Positions 1-13,026 of a stretch of DNA of 64,000 nt are shown here, piece by piece. Origin of the DNA: Thermomonas flagellata (GTDB lineage Bacteria > Pseudomonadota > Gammaproteobacteria > Xanthomonadales > Xanthomonadaceae); assembly GCF_022419185.1 (NCBI RefSeq), contig NZ_JAJOZK010000007.1, positions 1 to 64,000 of the forward strand, read 5' to 3'. Each line of letters starts with the position of its first letter. Position 1 is the first letter of the stretch. The translations under genes and the position numbers were made by a program. Under the pieces are notes generated by a model. That model was not told where the DNA came from. It was given only the letters and a program-made list of their open reading frames with translations, and did no database searches.

Positions 1-60
1 TTCGGGCTGCAAGAAAGGACGGTCCGGCACAGGCACCCAGTGCTCAGTCGCGGGCTTCAT
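1..60 (-). CDS. possible N-terminus of a protein running off the left edge
   Basis: Reading leftward from an ATG at 60, an open frame of 20 codons runs off the window edge. It begins MKPATEHWVPVPDRPF. The composition looks protein-like, but there is no clear ribosome binding site upstream and the fragment is too short to assign a family. It could equally be intergenic sequence before the next gene. Confidence 0.25.
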   Translation of the reverse strand, partial: MKPATEHWVPVPDRPFLQPE

Positions 61-133
61 TCACTGGCCCAGAGGCCGCTCGGGCTGCCCGAGCCGGTCC
101 GCGGGCTGAAAGATACAAGGCGCGCCGGCCGGC

Positions 134-1039
134 TCAGGAATTCGCCACCCCGTGCGGGACGTGCCCGGCGGCGACGTGCCGGCGCGCGGAGGCGATGTTG
201 TGCGGCGAATCATCGAAGAAGATGTCCGCGCCGAACGCTTCCAGGAACGGCCCCTTGTCGCGGCCGCCGAGGAACAGCGCCTCGTCCAGGCGCACCCCCC
301 ATTCGCGCAGGGTGCGGATCACCCGCTCGTGCGCCGGGGCCGAGCGCGCGGTGACCAGCGCGGTGCGGATCGGCGCCGCCTCCCCGGCCGGGAACGCCGC
401 CTGCAGGTCATGCAGCGCGGCCAGGAACCCGCGGAACGGCCCGCCCGACAGCGGCTCGCGCGCGCGCTCGCGCTCGTGGCGGCCGAACGCCTCCACCCCC
501 TGCTCGCGCGAGACCCGCTCGCTCTCGTCGCCGAACAGCACCGCATCGCCGTCGAAGGCGATCCGCAGCTGGTCGTGGCGCGGCTCGCCGGCGCGCGCCG
601 GCAGGATGGTGGCCGCCGCCACCCCGGCCTCCAGCGCCGCGCGCACCGAGTCCGGGTTGGCCGACAGGAACAGCTGCGCGCCGAACGGGCGGATATAGGG
701 CCAGACCGGCTCGCCGGAGGTGAAGGTCGCGCGCCGGATGTCCAGCCCGTGGTGCTGGATCGAATTGAACACCCGCAGGCCGGTGTCCGCGGAATTGCGC
801 GACAGCAGGATCACCTCCACCTGCGGCGCGTGCGCCGGGTTGAGCCGGTTCAGCGCCAGGAGCTTGCGCACCAGCGGGAAGGCGATCCCCGGCTCCAGCG
901 GCACGTCCTCGTGCCGGCGCTGGTACTCGGCGAAGGCCTCGATGCCCTGCTGCTCGAACAGCGCGTGGCTGTCCTCCATGTGGAACAGCGCGCGGGTGGT
1001 GATCGCCACCACCAGCGGCGGGGGGATGCGGTCGTCCAT
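134..1039 (-). CDS. 5'-nucleotidase (cytosolic 5'-nucleotidase family)
   Basis: A 301-residue cytoplasmic protein that resembles the 5'-nucleotidase family related to eukaryotic cytosolic 5'-nucleotidase I (PF06189). Such enzymes dephosphorylate nucleoside 5'-monophosphates. FDGDAVLF at residues 162-169 and FFDDSP at 274-279 are the acidic HAD-like blocks that bind phosphate and magnesium. There is no signal peptide, so salvage or pool control in the cytoplasm is expected rather than a surface role. The gene follows NAD kinase on the same strand, 144 bases downstream. Family assignment is strong; nucleotide preference is not visible in the sequence. Confidence 0.85.
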   Translation of the reverse strand: MDDRIPPPLVVAITTRALFHMEDSHALFEQQGIEAFAEYQRRHEDVPLEPGIAFPLVRKLLALNRLNPAHAPQVEVILLSRNSADTGLRVFNSIQHHGLDIRRATFTSGEPVWPYIRPFGAQLFLSANPDSVRAALEAGVAAATILPARAGEPRHDQLRIAFDGDAVLFGDESERVSREQGVEAFGRHERERAREPLSGGPFRGFLAALHDLQAAFPAGEAAPIRTALVTARSAPAHERVIRTLREWGVRLDEALFLGGRDKGPFLEAFGADIFFDDSPHNIASARRHVAAGHVPHGVANS

Positions 1040-1183
1040 GCCGCCAGTGTGCCGGATGCCGGCGCGGCTGTCGCCGGCGCACGCAAGCCCGTGCCGGGCG
1101 CCCCCGCGGACGTTGCATGCCGGCGGTACGGTGGCGGCGCGCGGCTCTGTTCTGGCGGCCGCGCGGGACCGGCCGCCCGGCCC

Positions 1184-1954
1184 TCAGCTCATGAACTGCT
1201 CGCTGAGGATGCGCTCCTCGAGGTTGTGCTCGGGGTCGAACAGCAGGGTCACGCGGCGCTGGCGGCATTCGCGCACGCTGACTTCGATCACGTCGCGCAC
1301 CTCGTGCGAGTCCGCGGTGGCGCTGACCGGGCGCTTGTGCGGGTCGAGCACGCGGAAACGCACTTCGGTGCCCGACTTGAGCACCGCGCCGCGCCAGCGC
1401 CGCGGGCGGAACGGCGCGATCGGGGTCAGCGCCATCACGTTGGCGCCGAGCGGCAGGATCGGGCCGCCGGCGGAGAAGTTGTAGGCGGTGCTGCCGGCCG
1501 GGGTGGCCACCATCACCCCGTCGCAGATCAGCTCGTCCAGCCGGCGCTGGCCGTTGAGCTCGATGCCCAGGTGCGCGGCCTGCCGGGTCTGGCGCAGCAG
1601 CGAGACCTCGTTGTAGGCGAGCGAGCCGACGCTGGCGCCGGACTCGGTCTGCGCCAGCATCTCCAGCGGATGCAGCACCGCTGGCTCGGCCGCCGCGATG
1701 CGCGCCAGCAGGTCGTCCTCGGGCCGGTAGTGGTTCATCAGGAACCCGACCGTGCCGAGCTTCATGCCGTACACCGGCCGCCCGAGCGCGCCGTGGCGGT
1801 GCAGGGTCTGCAGCATGAAGCCGTCGCCGCCGAGGGCGACCAGCACCTCGGCCTCCTCCGGCGGCACGTGGCCATGGCGCGCGGCCAGCGCCGCCTGCGC
1901 GGCGCGGGCATCGTCGGTCGGGCTGGCGAGGAAGGCCAGGCGCGGGCGGTCCAT
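1184..1954 (-). CDS. nadK: NAD kinase
   Basis: A 256-residue ATP-NAD kinase that phosphorylates NAD to NADP in the cytoplasm. The diagnostic GGDG motif is at residues 42-45, the NE pair (NEVS) at 115-118, and the glycine-rich substrate loop [16 protein letters not shown] at 151-166. At 256 residues it belongs to the short form of the family, shorter than the enterobacterial enzyme of about 290. It lies between glutamate dehydrogenase (68 bases upstream) and 5'-nucleotidase, all on the minus strand. The start is the ATG at 1952-1954, which places the beta-strand RLAFLAS directly at the N-terminus as expected. Confidence 0.93.
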   Translation of the reverse strand: MDRPRLAFLASPTDDARAAQAALAARHGHVPPEEAEVLVALGGDGFMLQTLHRHGALGRPVYGMKLGTVGFLMNHYRPEDDLLARIAAAEPAVLHPLEMLAQTESGASVGSLAYNEVSLLRQTRQAAHLGIELNGQRRLDELICDGVMVATPAGSTAYNFSAGGPILPLGANVMALTPIAPFRPRRWRGAVLKSGTEVRFRVLDPHKRPVSATADSHEVRDVIEVSVRECRQRRVTLLFDPEHNLEERILSEQFMS

Positions 1955-2022
1955 GCGCCGAGCTTACCCGCGATCGCGCCGCCGCGGCAGCCGGCCGCGA
2001 CGGCGCTGCGCCGCCCGGCGGC

Positions 2023-5000
2023 TCAGCCGCGGCTGGCCAGCTGGGCCAGCCGCTGCACCGCGACCGAGGCGATCGGGTAGTCGAGGGTCTTCTGCGCCGC
2101 CAGCTCCGCCAGCATGGCCAGGGTGAAGCGCAGGCTCTGGTCGTCACGCGCCATCCACGCGCCGACCTTGGCATCCGCGTCCTTGCCCGGCATCTGCAGG
2201 ACCTGGCCGGTGAGGACGCGCATCTGCGCCGCCAGTTCGTCGCGCAGCACGCCGCGCGCGACCGCGTGCCAGCGGCCCTCCACGTTCAGCGCCTCGATCT
2301 GCGCGCGCAGCCACGGCAGGCGCAGGGCGTCGCCGAGGCGGAAGTAGACCTTGGCCACCTCGACCGCGCGCAACCGGCGCTCGCGCGCCAGCTCGATGAT
2401 GTCCGGGCTGGCATCCAGGTAGGGCAGCGCCGCCAGCTGGTCGGCCAGCGCGTCCGGCACCCCGACCTCGCGCCAGTGGCGGCGGCTGGCCTCGTACGCC
2501 GGCCGCTGCGAGTCCGGCAGGATGCCGGCGCCGGCGCGGATGTCGCGGAAGCCGTCGTGATAGCGCTCGACCGCGGTGGCGATGTCCGGGATCGCGCCCG
2601 GGCGCGCCAGCAGCCAGCGGGTGAAGCTGCGCTGCAGCTCCCAGATCACCTGCAGGGCATCCACCTGCACCGACTCGGCGACCTTGCCGTCGAGCGCGTC
2701 GATCTGCGCCCACAGCTCGCGCGCATCCAGCGTCTCGCGGGTGATGGTGTAGGCCTTGGCCACCTCGCCCGGGGTGCGTCCGCTGTCCTCCTGCATGCGC
2801 AGCAGGAAGGTGGCGCCCATGCGGTTGATCGTGGAGTTGGTCACCGCGGTGGCGATGATCTCGCGCTTGAGCCGGTGCTGCTGCATCGCGGCGGCGTACT
2901 TCTTCTGCAGCGGCTGCGGGAAATAGCGCTCCAGCTCCTTGGACAGGTAGGGGTCCTCGGGCACGTCGGAATCGAGCAGTTGCTGGTACGCGACCAGCTT
3001 GGAATAGGACAGCAGCACCGCCAGCTCCGGCCGGGTCAGGCCCTGCCCGCGCGCCTTGCGCTCGGCGATCTCGGCGTCGCTTGGCAGGTACTCGATCTGG
3101 CGGTCGAGCAGGCCCTGCGCCTCCAGGGTGCGGATGAAGTGCTGCTTGGAGCCGAGCCGGGTGGTGCTCATGCGCTCCATCAAGCTCAGCGCCTGGTTCT
3201 GGCGGTAGTTGTCGTTGAGCACCAGCTGCGCGACCTCGTCGGTCATCGCCGCCAGCAGCTTGTTGCGCTCGGCCAGCTTCAGGCGCTTCTTCTGCACCTC
3301 GCCATTGAGCAGGATCTTGATGTTGACCTCGTGGTCGGAGGTGTCCACCCCGGCCGAGTTGTCGATGAAGTCGGTGTTGAGCAGCACCCCGTGCAGCGCC
3401 GCCTCGACCCGCCCGAGCTGGGTCAGGCCGAGGTTGCCGCCCTCGCCCACCACCTTGCAGCGCAGCTGGCAGCCGTCCACCCGCAGCGCGTTGTTGGCGC
3501 GGTCGCCGACATCGGCGTGGCTCTCGCGGCTGGACTTGACGTAGGTGCCGATGCCGCCGTTCCACAGCAGGTCCACCGGCGCGCGCAGGATCGCGCTGAT
3601 CAGCTCGGTCGGGCTGAGCGCGTGCACCTCGCCGGCGATCCCCAGCGCCTGCCGCATCTGCGGCGAGACCGGGATCGACTTGGCGCTGCGCGGCCACACC
3701 CCGCCGCCGGCGCTGATCAGGGACTTGTCGTAGTCGTCCCAGGACGAGCGCGGCAGCCGGAACAGGCGCTCGCGCTCGCGGAACGAGCGCTCGGCATCCG
3801 GATCCGGGTCCACGAACACGTGGCGGTGGTCGAACGCGGCCACGAGCCGGATGTGGCGGCTGAGCAGCATGCCGTTGCCGAACACGTCGCCGGACATGTC
3901 GCCGATGCCGACCACGGTGAAATCCTCGTTCTGGCAGTCGCGGCCGAGCGCGCGGAAGTGGCGCTTGACCGACTCCCACGCGCCGCGCGCGGTGATGCCC
4001 ATGCCCTTGTGGTCGTAGCCGACCGAGCCGCCGGAGGCGAACGCGTCGTCCAGCCAGAAACCGTGCGCCTGGGCGATGCCGTTGGCGATGTCGGAGAAGG
4101 TCGCGGTGCCCTTGTCGGCCGCCACCACCAGGTACGGGTCGTCGCCGTCGTGGCGCACCACCCCGGCCGGCGGCAGCACCTTGCCGTCGGCGGACAGGTT
4201 GTCGGTGAGGTCGAGCAGGCCGTTGATGAAGCGCTGGTAGCAGGCCACGCCCTCGGCGAACCAGGCCTCGCGGTCCTGCGCCGGGTCGGGCAGCTGCTTG
4301 CAGTAGAACCCGCCCTTGCTGCCGACCGGCACGATCACGGTGTTCTTCACCATCTGCGCCTTGACCAGGCCCAGCACCTCGGTGCGGAAGTCCTCGCGGC
4401 GGTCGGACCAGCGCAGGCCGCCGCGCGCGACCGGCCCGAAGCGCAGGTGGATGCCCTCCACGCGCGGGCCGCACACCCAGATCTCGCGGTACGGGCGCGG
4501 CTTGGGCAGGTCCGGCACGCGCGCCGAATCCAGCTTGAACGCGAGGTAGTCGGCCGGGCCGCCGTCCTTGCGGCGGCCGCCGGGGTAGTCGATGTAGTAG
4601 TTGGTGCGCAGGGTGGCGTCGATCACCCCGATGAAGCTGCGCAGGATGCGGTCCTCGTCGAGGCTGGCGACCCGGTCGAGCAGCCCGAGCAGGGCGCCGC
4701 GCGCGGCTTCGACCTGCTGCGCGCGGTCCTGCCGGCGCGCCGCGACCAGCGCGCGCAGGGCCGCCATCGCCGCCTCGTCGCCGGCGGCCAGCGCCTGTAG
4801 CTGGGCACCGAAGCGCTGCATGCCCTGCTCGATCTCGGCCGCGCTCTCCTGCCCGGTCGCCGGGTCGAAGCGCGCCTCGAACAGTTCGATCAGCAGGCGC
4901 GCCAGCAGCGGATAGCGCGCCAGGGTGGCCTCCATGTAGCTCTGCGAGAACGGCACCCCGACCTGCAGCAGGTACTTGCAGTAGGCGCGCAGCACCGCGA

Positions 5001-6945
5001 CCTGGCGCCAGGACAGGCCGGCGCCCAGAACCAGGCGGTTGAAGCCGTCGTTCTCGGCCTCGCCGCGCCAGACCCGCGCGAACGCCTCCTCGAAGGTGTC
5101 GTCGACCGCCTCCACGTCGAAGCCGGCGGCGAACATCGGCTCGACCTCGAAGTCCTGGATGTAGGCGACCTCGCCGTCGGCCTCGACCCGGTACGGGTGC
5201 TCGGAGATCACCCGCAGGCCCATGTTCTCCATCATCGGCAGCGCGTCCGACAGCGGGATGTCGTCGTCGCGCCGGTACAGCTTGAAGCGCAGCCCGCCGT
5301 CGCGGCGGCGGTACAGCGCGCGCCGCAGGTCGTCGGCGCCGGCCAGCGCGGCCAGGTGCTCGACGTCGTCGGCGGCGACCTCCGGGCTGACCTCCTCGAT
5401 GTAGCCGGCCGGCAGCGCGCGGCCGTAGCGCTCCAGCAGGCGCAGCCCGGCTTCCTCGCCGTGGCGGGCCACCAGCTGCTCGCGCAGGCCGTCGCGCCAG
5501 TCGCGCACGATCTCGGCCAGCTGCGCCTCGAGCGCGCCGAGGTCGGGCTCGACCGCGGCGCCCTGCGGCGGGCGCACCACCATGTGCAGCTGCGCCAGCG
5601 GGGATTCGCCGATCTGCACGGTGGTGTCCACCTGGCCGCCGCCGAGCGCGTCGCGCAGCATCGCCTCGATCCGCTGCCGCACCTGTGTGCTCATGCGGTC
5701 GCGCGGCACGTAGGCCAGCGCCGAGTAGTGGCGGCCGTAGCGGTCGCGGCGCACGAACAGGCGGCTGCGCACCCGTTCCTGCAGCCCGAGGATGCCGAGC
5801 GCGGTCTGCGCCAGCTCCTCGCGGCTGGACTGGAACAGCTCGTCGCGCGGCAGGGTCTCCAGGATGTGGCGCAGGGCCTTGCCGCTGTGGCTGGCCGGGT
5901 CCAGCCCGGACTGCTGCATCACGTGCTCGTGGCGCTGGCGCACCAGCGGGATGTCCCACGGGCGGCGGCGGTAGGCGCTGGAGGTGTACAGGCCGAGGAA
6001 GCGCTGCTCGCCGACCGCGCGGCCCTTGGCGTCGTACTGCAGCACCCCGATGTAATCCATGTAGCCGCGCCGGTGCACGGTGGCGCGCGCGTTGGTCTTG
6101 GTCAGGATCAGCACGTCCTGGGCGCCGCTGCCGCTGCCGGCGAGCGCGTCCAGCGGGCGCGGGGTGGAGGGCGCCGCGCGCAGCAGGCCGAGGCCGCTCT
6201 CCGGGTCGGCCACCAATACCGCCTGGCGGCCGCGCTTCTCGACCCGGTACTCGCGGTAGCCGAGGAAGGTGAAATGGTCGTCCGCGGCCCAGCGCAGGAA
6301 TTCCTGCAGCTCGCGGCGGGTGTCGGCATCGACCGGCAGCAGGCGGCGGCCGAGGTCCTCGGCGAGCTGCTGCATGCGCGCGCGCATCGGCTCCCAGTCC
6401 TCGACGATCGCGCGCACGTCGGCCAGCACCGCCTCGATCGCTGCCTTCAGCGCCGGCAGCGCGGAGGCCGGCTGGCGGTCCAGCTCCAGGTGCATCAGCG
6501 ATTCCGGCGCGCCCTCGCCGACCGCCTGCAGGCGGCCGGCCTTGTCGCGCTGCAGGCGCATCACCGGGTGCCCGAGCACGTGCACCCCGATCCCGCGCTC
6601 GGCCAGGGCCATGCTCACCGAGTCCACCAGGAACGGCATGTCGTCGTTGGCGATCTGCAGCACGGTGTGCGGCGATTCCCAGCCGTGCCCGGCGCGGGTC
6701 GGGTTGAACAGGCGCACCTTGGCCGCGCCGCGGCGGCGGCTGCGCACGAACGCGAGCATGTCGCGCGCCAGCGCCGCCCAGTCGGCGGCCGGGTGCAGGG
6801 CGTACTCCTCGGCGTCCATCCGCCGGTAGAACGCACGCGCGAAGGCCTCCGCCTCGGCGCGCTCGGGTGCGGGCAACTGCTCGGCGAGGGCGGACAGGAT
6901 GGCGCGGAGGAAGGCGGGATCGCCGGGGCGGGTCTGCTTGCTCAT
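2023..6945 (-). CDS. gdhB: NAD-specific glutamate dehydrogenase, large 180-kDa type
   Basis: A 1640-residue member of the very large bacterial NAD-dependent glutamate dehydrogenase family (PF05088), which deaminates glutamate to 2-oxoglutarate and mainly serves amino-acid catabolism. The N-terminal half (about 1-750) contains regulatory ACT-like regions. The catalytic core follows: GGLRWSDRREDFRTEV near residue 841, the lysine-rich MVKNTVIVPVGSKGGF near 865, and the dinucleotide-binding stretch GIGDMSGDVFGNGM near 1010. Length matches the family (about 1600). Its product, 2-oxoglutarate, is the substrate of the sucAB-lpd complex encoded further right. No frameshift or truncation was seen. Confidence 0.95.
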   Translation of the reverse strand: MSKQTRPGDPAFLRAILSALAEQLPAPERAEAEAFARAFYRRMDAEEYALHPAADWAALARDMLAFVRSRRRGAAKVRLFNPTRAGHGWESPHTVLQIANDDMPFLVDSVSMALAERGIGVHVLGHPVMRLQRDKAGRLQAVGEGAPESLMHLELDRQPASALPALKAAIEAVLADVRAIVEDWEPMRARMQQLAEDLGRRLLPVDADTRRELQEFLRWAADDHFTFLGYREYRVEKRGRQAVLVADPESGLGLLRAAPSTPRPLDALAGSGSGAQDVLILTKTNARATVHRRGYMDYIGVLQYDAKGRAVGEQRFLGLYTSSAYRRRPWDIPLVRQRHEHVMQQSGLDPASHSGKALRHILETLPRDELFQSSREELAQTALGILGLQERVRSRLFVRRDRYGRHYSALAYVPRDRMSTQVRQRIEAMLRDALGGGQVDTTVQIGESPLAQLHMVVRPPQGAAVEPDLGALEAQLAEIVRDWRDGLREQLVARHGEEAGLRLLERYGRALPAGYIEEVSPEVAADDVEHLAALAGADDLRRALYRRRDGGLRFKLYRRDDDIPLSDALPMMENMGLRVISEHPYRVEADGEVAYIQDFEVEPMFAAGFDVEAVDDTFEEAFARVWRGEAENDGFNRLVLGAGLSWRQVAVLRAYCKYLLQVGVPFSQSYMEATLARYPLLARLLIELFEARFDPATGQESAAEIEQGMQRFGAQLQALAAGDEAAMAALRALVAARRQDRAQQVEAARGALLGLLDRVASLDEDRILRSFIGVIDATLRTNYYIDYPGGRRKDGGPADYLAFKLDSARVPDLPKPRPYREIWVCGPRVEGIHLRFGPVARGGLRWSDRREDFRTEVLGLVKAQMVKNTVIVPVGSKGGFYCKQLPDPAQDREAWFAEGVACYQRFINGLLDLTDNLSADGKVLPPAGVVRHDGDDPYLVVAADKGTATFSDIANGIAQAHGFWLDDAFASGGSVGYDHKGMGITARGAWESVKRHFRALGRDCQNEDFTVVGIGDMSGDVFGNGMLLSRHIRLVAAFDHRHVFVDPDPDAERSFRERERLFRLPRSSWDDYDKSLISAGGGVWPRSAKSIPVSPQMRQALGIAGEVHALSPTELISAILRAPVDLLWNGGIGTYVKSSRESHADVGDRANNALRVDGCQLRCKVVGEGGNLGLTQLGRVEAALHGVLLNTDFIDNSAGVDTSDHEVNIKILLNGEVQKKRLKLAERNKLLAAMTDEVAQLVLNDNYRQNQALSLMERMSTTRLGSKQHFIRTLEAQGLLDRQIEYLPSDAEIAERKARGQGLTRPELAVLLSYSKLVAYQQLLDSDVPEDPYLSKELERYFPQPLQKKYAAAMQQHRLKREIIATAVTNSTINRMGATFLLRMQEDSGRTPGEVAKAYTITRETLDARELWAQIDALDGKVAESVQVDALQVIWELQRSFTRWLLARPGAIPDIATAVERYHDGFRDIRAGAGILPDSQRPAYEASRRHWREVGVPDALADQLAALPYLDASPDIIELARERRLRAVEVAKVYFRLGDALRLPWLRAQIEALNVEGRWHAVARGVLRDELAAQMRVLTGQVLQMPGKDADAKVGAWMARDDQSLRFTLAMLAELAAQKTLDYPIASVAVQRLAQLASRG

Positions 6946-7006
6946 CGGTGGGGGCCTTGGAAGGACGCCGGCCGCGCGAGGGGCGCGGCCGGACGGGGGT
7001 CGTAGG

Positions 7007-8155
<1,149 letters not shown>

Positions 8156-8187
8156 GCTGCTGCTCCGCTGCCTGGGCGATGCTTGCA

Positions 8188-8193
8188 ATTGTA
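8188..8193 (-). promoter_or_regulatory. possible -10 box for the acyl-CoA dehydrogenase
   Basis: On the minus strand TACAAT lies 33 bases before the GTG start. No convincing -35 is seen at 16-18 bases further up, so this is a tentative promoter. Confidence 0.35.
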
Positions 8194-8276
8194 ACCCTGC
8201 CCCGCGGCGAACCCGCAGCCGCGGCTGGTCTTCTCGCGCCGGTGCTTGACCGCGGCTGCGGCCGCCGCCGAAACTT

Positions 8277-8300
8277 ATCTTTAAATCGCGATGGAAAGAT
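8277..8300 (+). promoter_or_regulatory. inverted-repeat operator over the start of the ArsR-methyltransferase gene
   Basis: ATCTTTAAATCG at 8277-8288 is followed directly by CGATGGAAAGAT at 8289-8300; the halves match at 10 of 12 positions as an inverted repeat. It is an AT-rich island in very GC-rich DNA and ends on the start codon. TTGACC at 8246-8251 could be the -35 of this promoter, although no good -10 is seen at standard spacing. Position and symmetry fit autoregulation by the ArsR-type protein encoded immediately downstream. Confidence 0.6.
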
Positions 8301-9234
8301 GAAAATGGATCTGGAAGGCTGGTCGAGCCGGCTCAAGGTGTTCGCCGATGCCACCCGGGTGCGCCTGCTGGCGCTGTTGGCACGCGAGGAGCTGACCGTG
8401 GCGGAGCTGTCGGCGATCACCCAGTTGGCGCAGCCGCGGGTGTCCACCCACCTGGCCAAGCTCAAGGAGGCGGGGCTGGTGCGTGACCGCCGCGCCGGGG
8501 TCTCGGCCTACTACCGCTTCGACGAGGACGCGCTGGATCCGGCGCAGCGCGCGCTGTGGCAGTCGATCAGCACCGGCAGCGACGACCCGCTGCTGCGCCA
8601 GGACGCCGAACGGGTGCCGGCGGTGCTGGCGATGCGGGCAGCCGACCAGAACTGGGCCGACAGCGTGGCCGGCGACATGGAGCGCCACTACTCGCCGGGC
8701 CGCACCTGGGAGGCGCTGGCGCGCAGCGCGCTGCCGCTGCTGCAGCCCGGGGACGTGCTCGACATCGCCTCCGGCGACGGCGTGCTGGCCGAACTGCTGG
8801 CCCCGCACGCCGGGCGCTACGTGTGCGTGGACGCCAGCCCGCGGGTGGTGGCGGCGGCGCGCGAGCGCCTGCGCCGCTATCCCAACGTCGAGGTGCGCGA
8901 GGGCGACATGCACGCGCTGCCGTTCGCCGACGCCGGCTTCGACCTGGTGGTGCTGATGCACGCACTGACCTACGCCGCCAAGCCGGCGCAGGCGGTGGCC
9001 GAGGCCGCGCGCGTGCTGCGCCCCGGCGGGCGCCTGCTGCTGTCCAGCCTGGCCCGCCACGAGCACCGCAGCGTGGTCGAGGCCTATGGCCACCTCAACC
9101 TCGGCTTCGGCGCGCGCCAGCTGCGCCAGTTCGCCGAGCGCGCCGGCCTGCGCCCGGGCCCGGTGGAGTCGGTCACCCGCGAGCGCCGCCCGCCGCATTT
9201 CGAGGTGATCTCGCTGATCGCGGTGAAGCCGTGA
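8299..9234 (+). CDS. ArsR-family regulator fused to a SAM-dependent methyltransferase-like domain
   Basis: A 311-residue protein with an ArsR winged helix (residues about 5-85, recognition region [20 protein letters not shown]) and a class I methyltransferase fold, motif I DIASGDG at 155-161. The cysteine metal-binding motif of arsenic or zinc sensors is absent; the only cysteine is near residue 177. The gene stands 7 bases before split metH. These points suggest a sensor of S-adenosyl-methionine or S-adenosyl-homocysteine controlling the methionine cycle, as described for SahR-type ArsR regulators. The start is ATG 8299 or ATG 8305; GGAAAG at 8293-8298 spaces better to 8305. The sensing role is inference. 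Confidence 0.85.
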   Translation: MKMDLEGWSSRLKVFADATRVRLLALLAREELTVAELSAITQLAQPRVSTHLAKLKEAGLVRDRRAGVSAYYRFDEDALDPAQRALWQSISTGSDDPLLRQDAERVPAVLAMRAADQNWADSVAGDMERHYSPGRTWEALARSALPLLQPGDVLDIASGDGVLAELLAPHAGRYVCVDASPRVVAAARERLRRYPNVEVREGDMHALPFADAGFDLVVLMHALTYAAKPAQAVAEAARVLRPGGRLLLSSLARHEHRSVVEAYGHLNLGFGARQLRQFAERAGLRPGPVESVTRERRPPHFEVISLIAVKP

Positions 9235-9241
9235 GGAACGC

Positions 9242-10341
9242 ATGCCGGTGAACACCCTGCCCTGGCGCGATCCGGCGCGGGTGGCCGCGCTGCACGCCGC
9301 GCTCAAGGCCCGCATCCTGGTGCTGGACGGGGCGATGGGCACCATGATCCAGCAGCACGGCCTGGGCGAGGCCGACTACCGCGGCGAGCGCTTCGCCGAG
9401 GGCTACGACCGCCTGTGGGCGGCGCACGCGCATGCGCACGGCCCCGGCTGCGGCTGCCAGGGCCACGACCAGCGCGGCAACAACGACCTGCTCAGCCTCA
9501 CCCGCCCCGACCTGATCCGCGGCATCCACCGCGCCTACCTGGACGCCGGCGCCGACCTGATCGAGACCAACACCTTCAATTCCACCGCGGTGGCGCTGGC
9601 CGACTACGGCCTGTCCCACCTCGCGCGCGAACTCAACCGCGAAGGCGCACGCCTGGCGCGCGCCGAGTGCGATGCCGCCGAGGCGCGCGACCCCGGCCGG
9701 CCGCGCTTCGCGGTCGGCGTGCTCGGGCCGACCAACCGCACCGCCTCGATCAGCCCGGACGTGAACCGCCCCGGCTTCCGCGCGATCACCTTCGCCGAGC
9801 TCGCCGCGGCCTACCGCGATGCCGCGCGCGGGCTGCTCGAGGGCGGCGCCGACCTGCTGATGGTCGAGACCGTGTTCGACACCCTGAACGCCAAGGCCGC
9901 GCTGTTCGCGATCGACGACGTGTTCGCCGAGGCCGGCGCGCGCCTGCCGGTGATGGTGTCCGGCACGATCACCGATGCCTCCGGGAGGACCCTGTCCGGG
10001 CAGACCGCGGAGGCGTTCTGGTACTCGCTGCGGCATGCCGAGCCGCTCGCGATCGGGCTGAACTGCGCGCTCGGCGCGCGCGAGCTGCGCGCGCATGTGG
10101 ACGTGCTGGCGCAGGTCGCCGATGCCCACGTCAGCACCCATCCCAACGCCGGGCTGCCGAATGCCTTCGGCGGCTACGACGAGACCCCGGAGGACATGGC
10201 CACCACCCTGCGCGGCTTCGCCGAGGCCGGGCTGCTGAACATCGTCGGCGGCTGCTGCGGCACCACCCCCGAGCACATCCGCGCGATCGCGGCGGCGGTG
10301 CACGGCCTGCCGCCGCGGCGCGTGCCCATGCTGGAACCGGC

Positions 10342-10345
<4 letters not shown>
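9242..10345 (+). CDS. metH: methionine synthase, homocysteine-binding half
   Basis: A 367-residue protein equal to the N-terminal homocysteine S-methyltransferase barrel of cobalamin-dependent MetH. The three zinc cysteines are present: C275 in LNCALGA and C338/C339 in [21 protein letters not shown] (residues 28-38) is the usual opening of the barrel. An unusual His/Cys-rich stretch at residues 61-75 ([15 protein letters not shown]) sits just before the conserved GNNDLL. The stop overlaps the start of the second half by ATGA, so translation of the two parts is probably coupled. Separate homocysteine and folate/B12 halves are, as I recall, usual in Xanthomonads and not a broken gene. Confidence 0.93.

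Positions 10346-13022
<2,677 letters not shown>

Positions 13023-13026
<4 letters not shown>

Noticed and set aside
2266-4800. 844-codon plus-strand frame opposite the glutamate dehydrogenase
   Set aside because: Same cause: antisense shadow in GC-rich DNA, low-complexity translation and no ribosome binding site.
8299-9234. arsenic or metal resistance regulator
   Set aside because: The metal-binding cysteines are absent, no ars or metal-transport genes are nearby, and metH follows directly.
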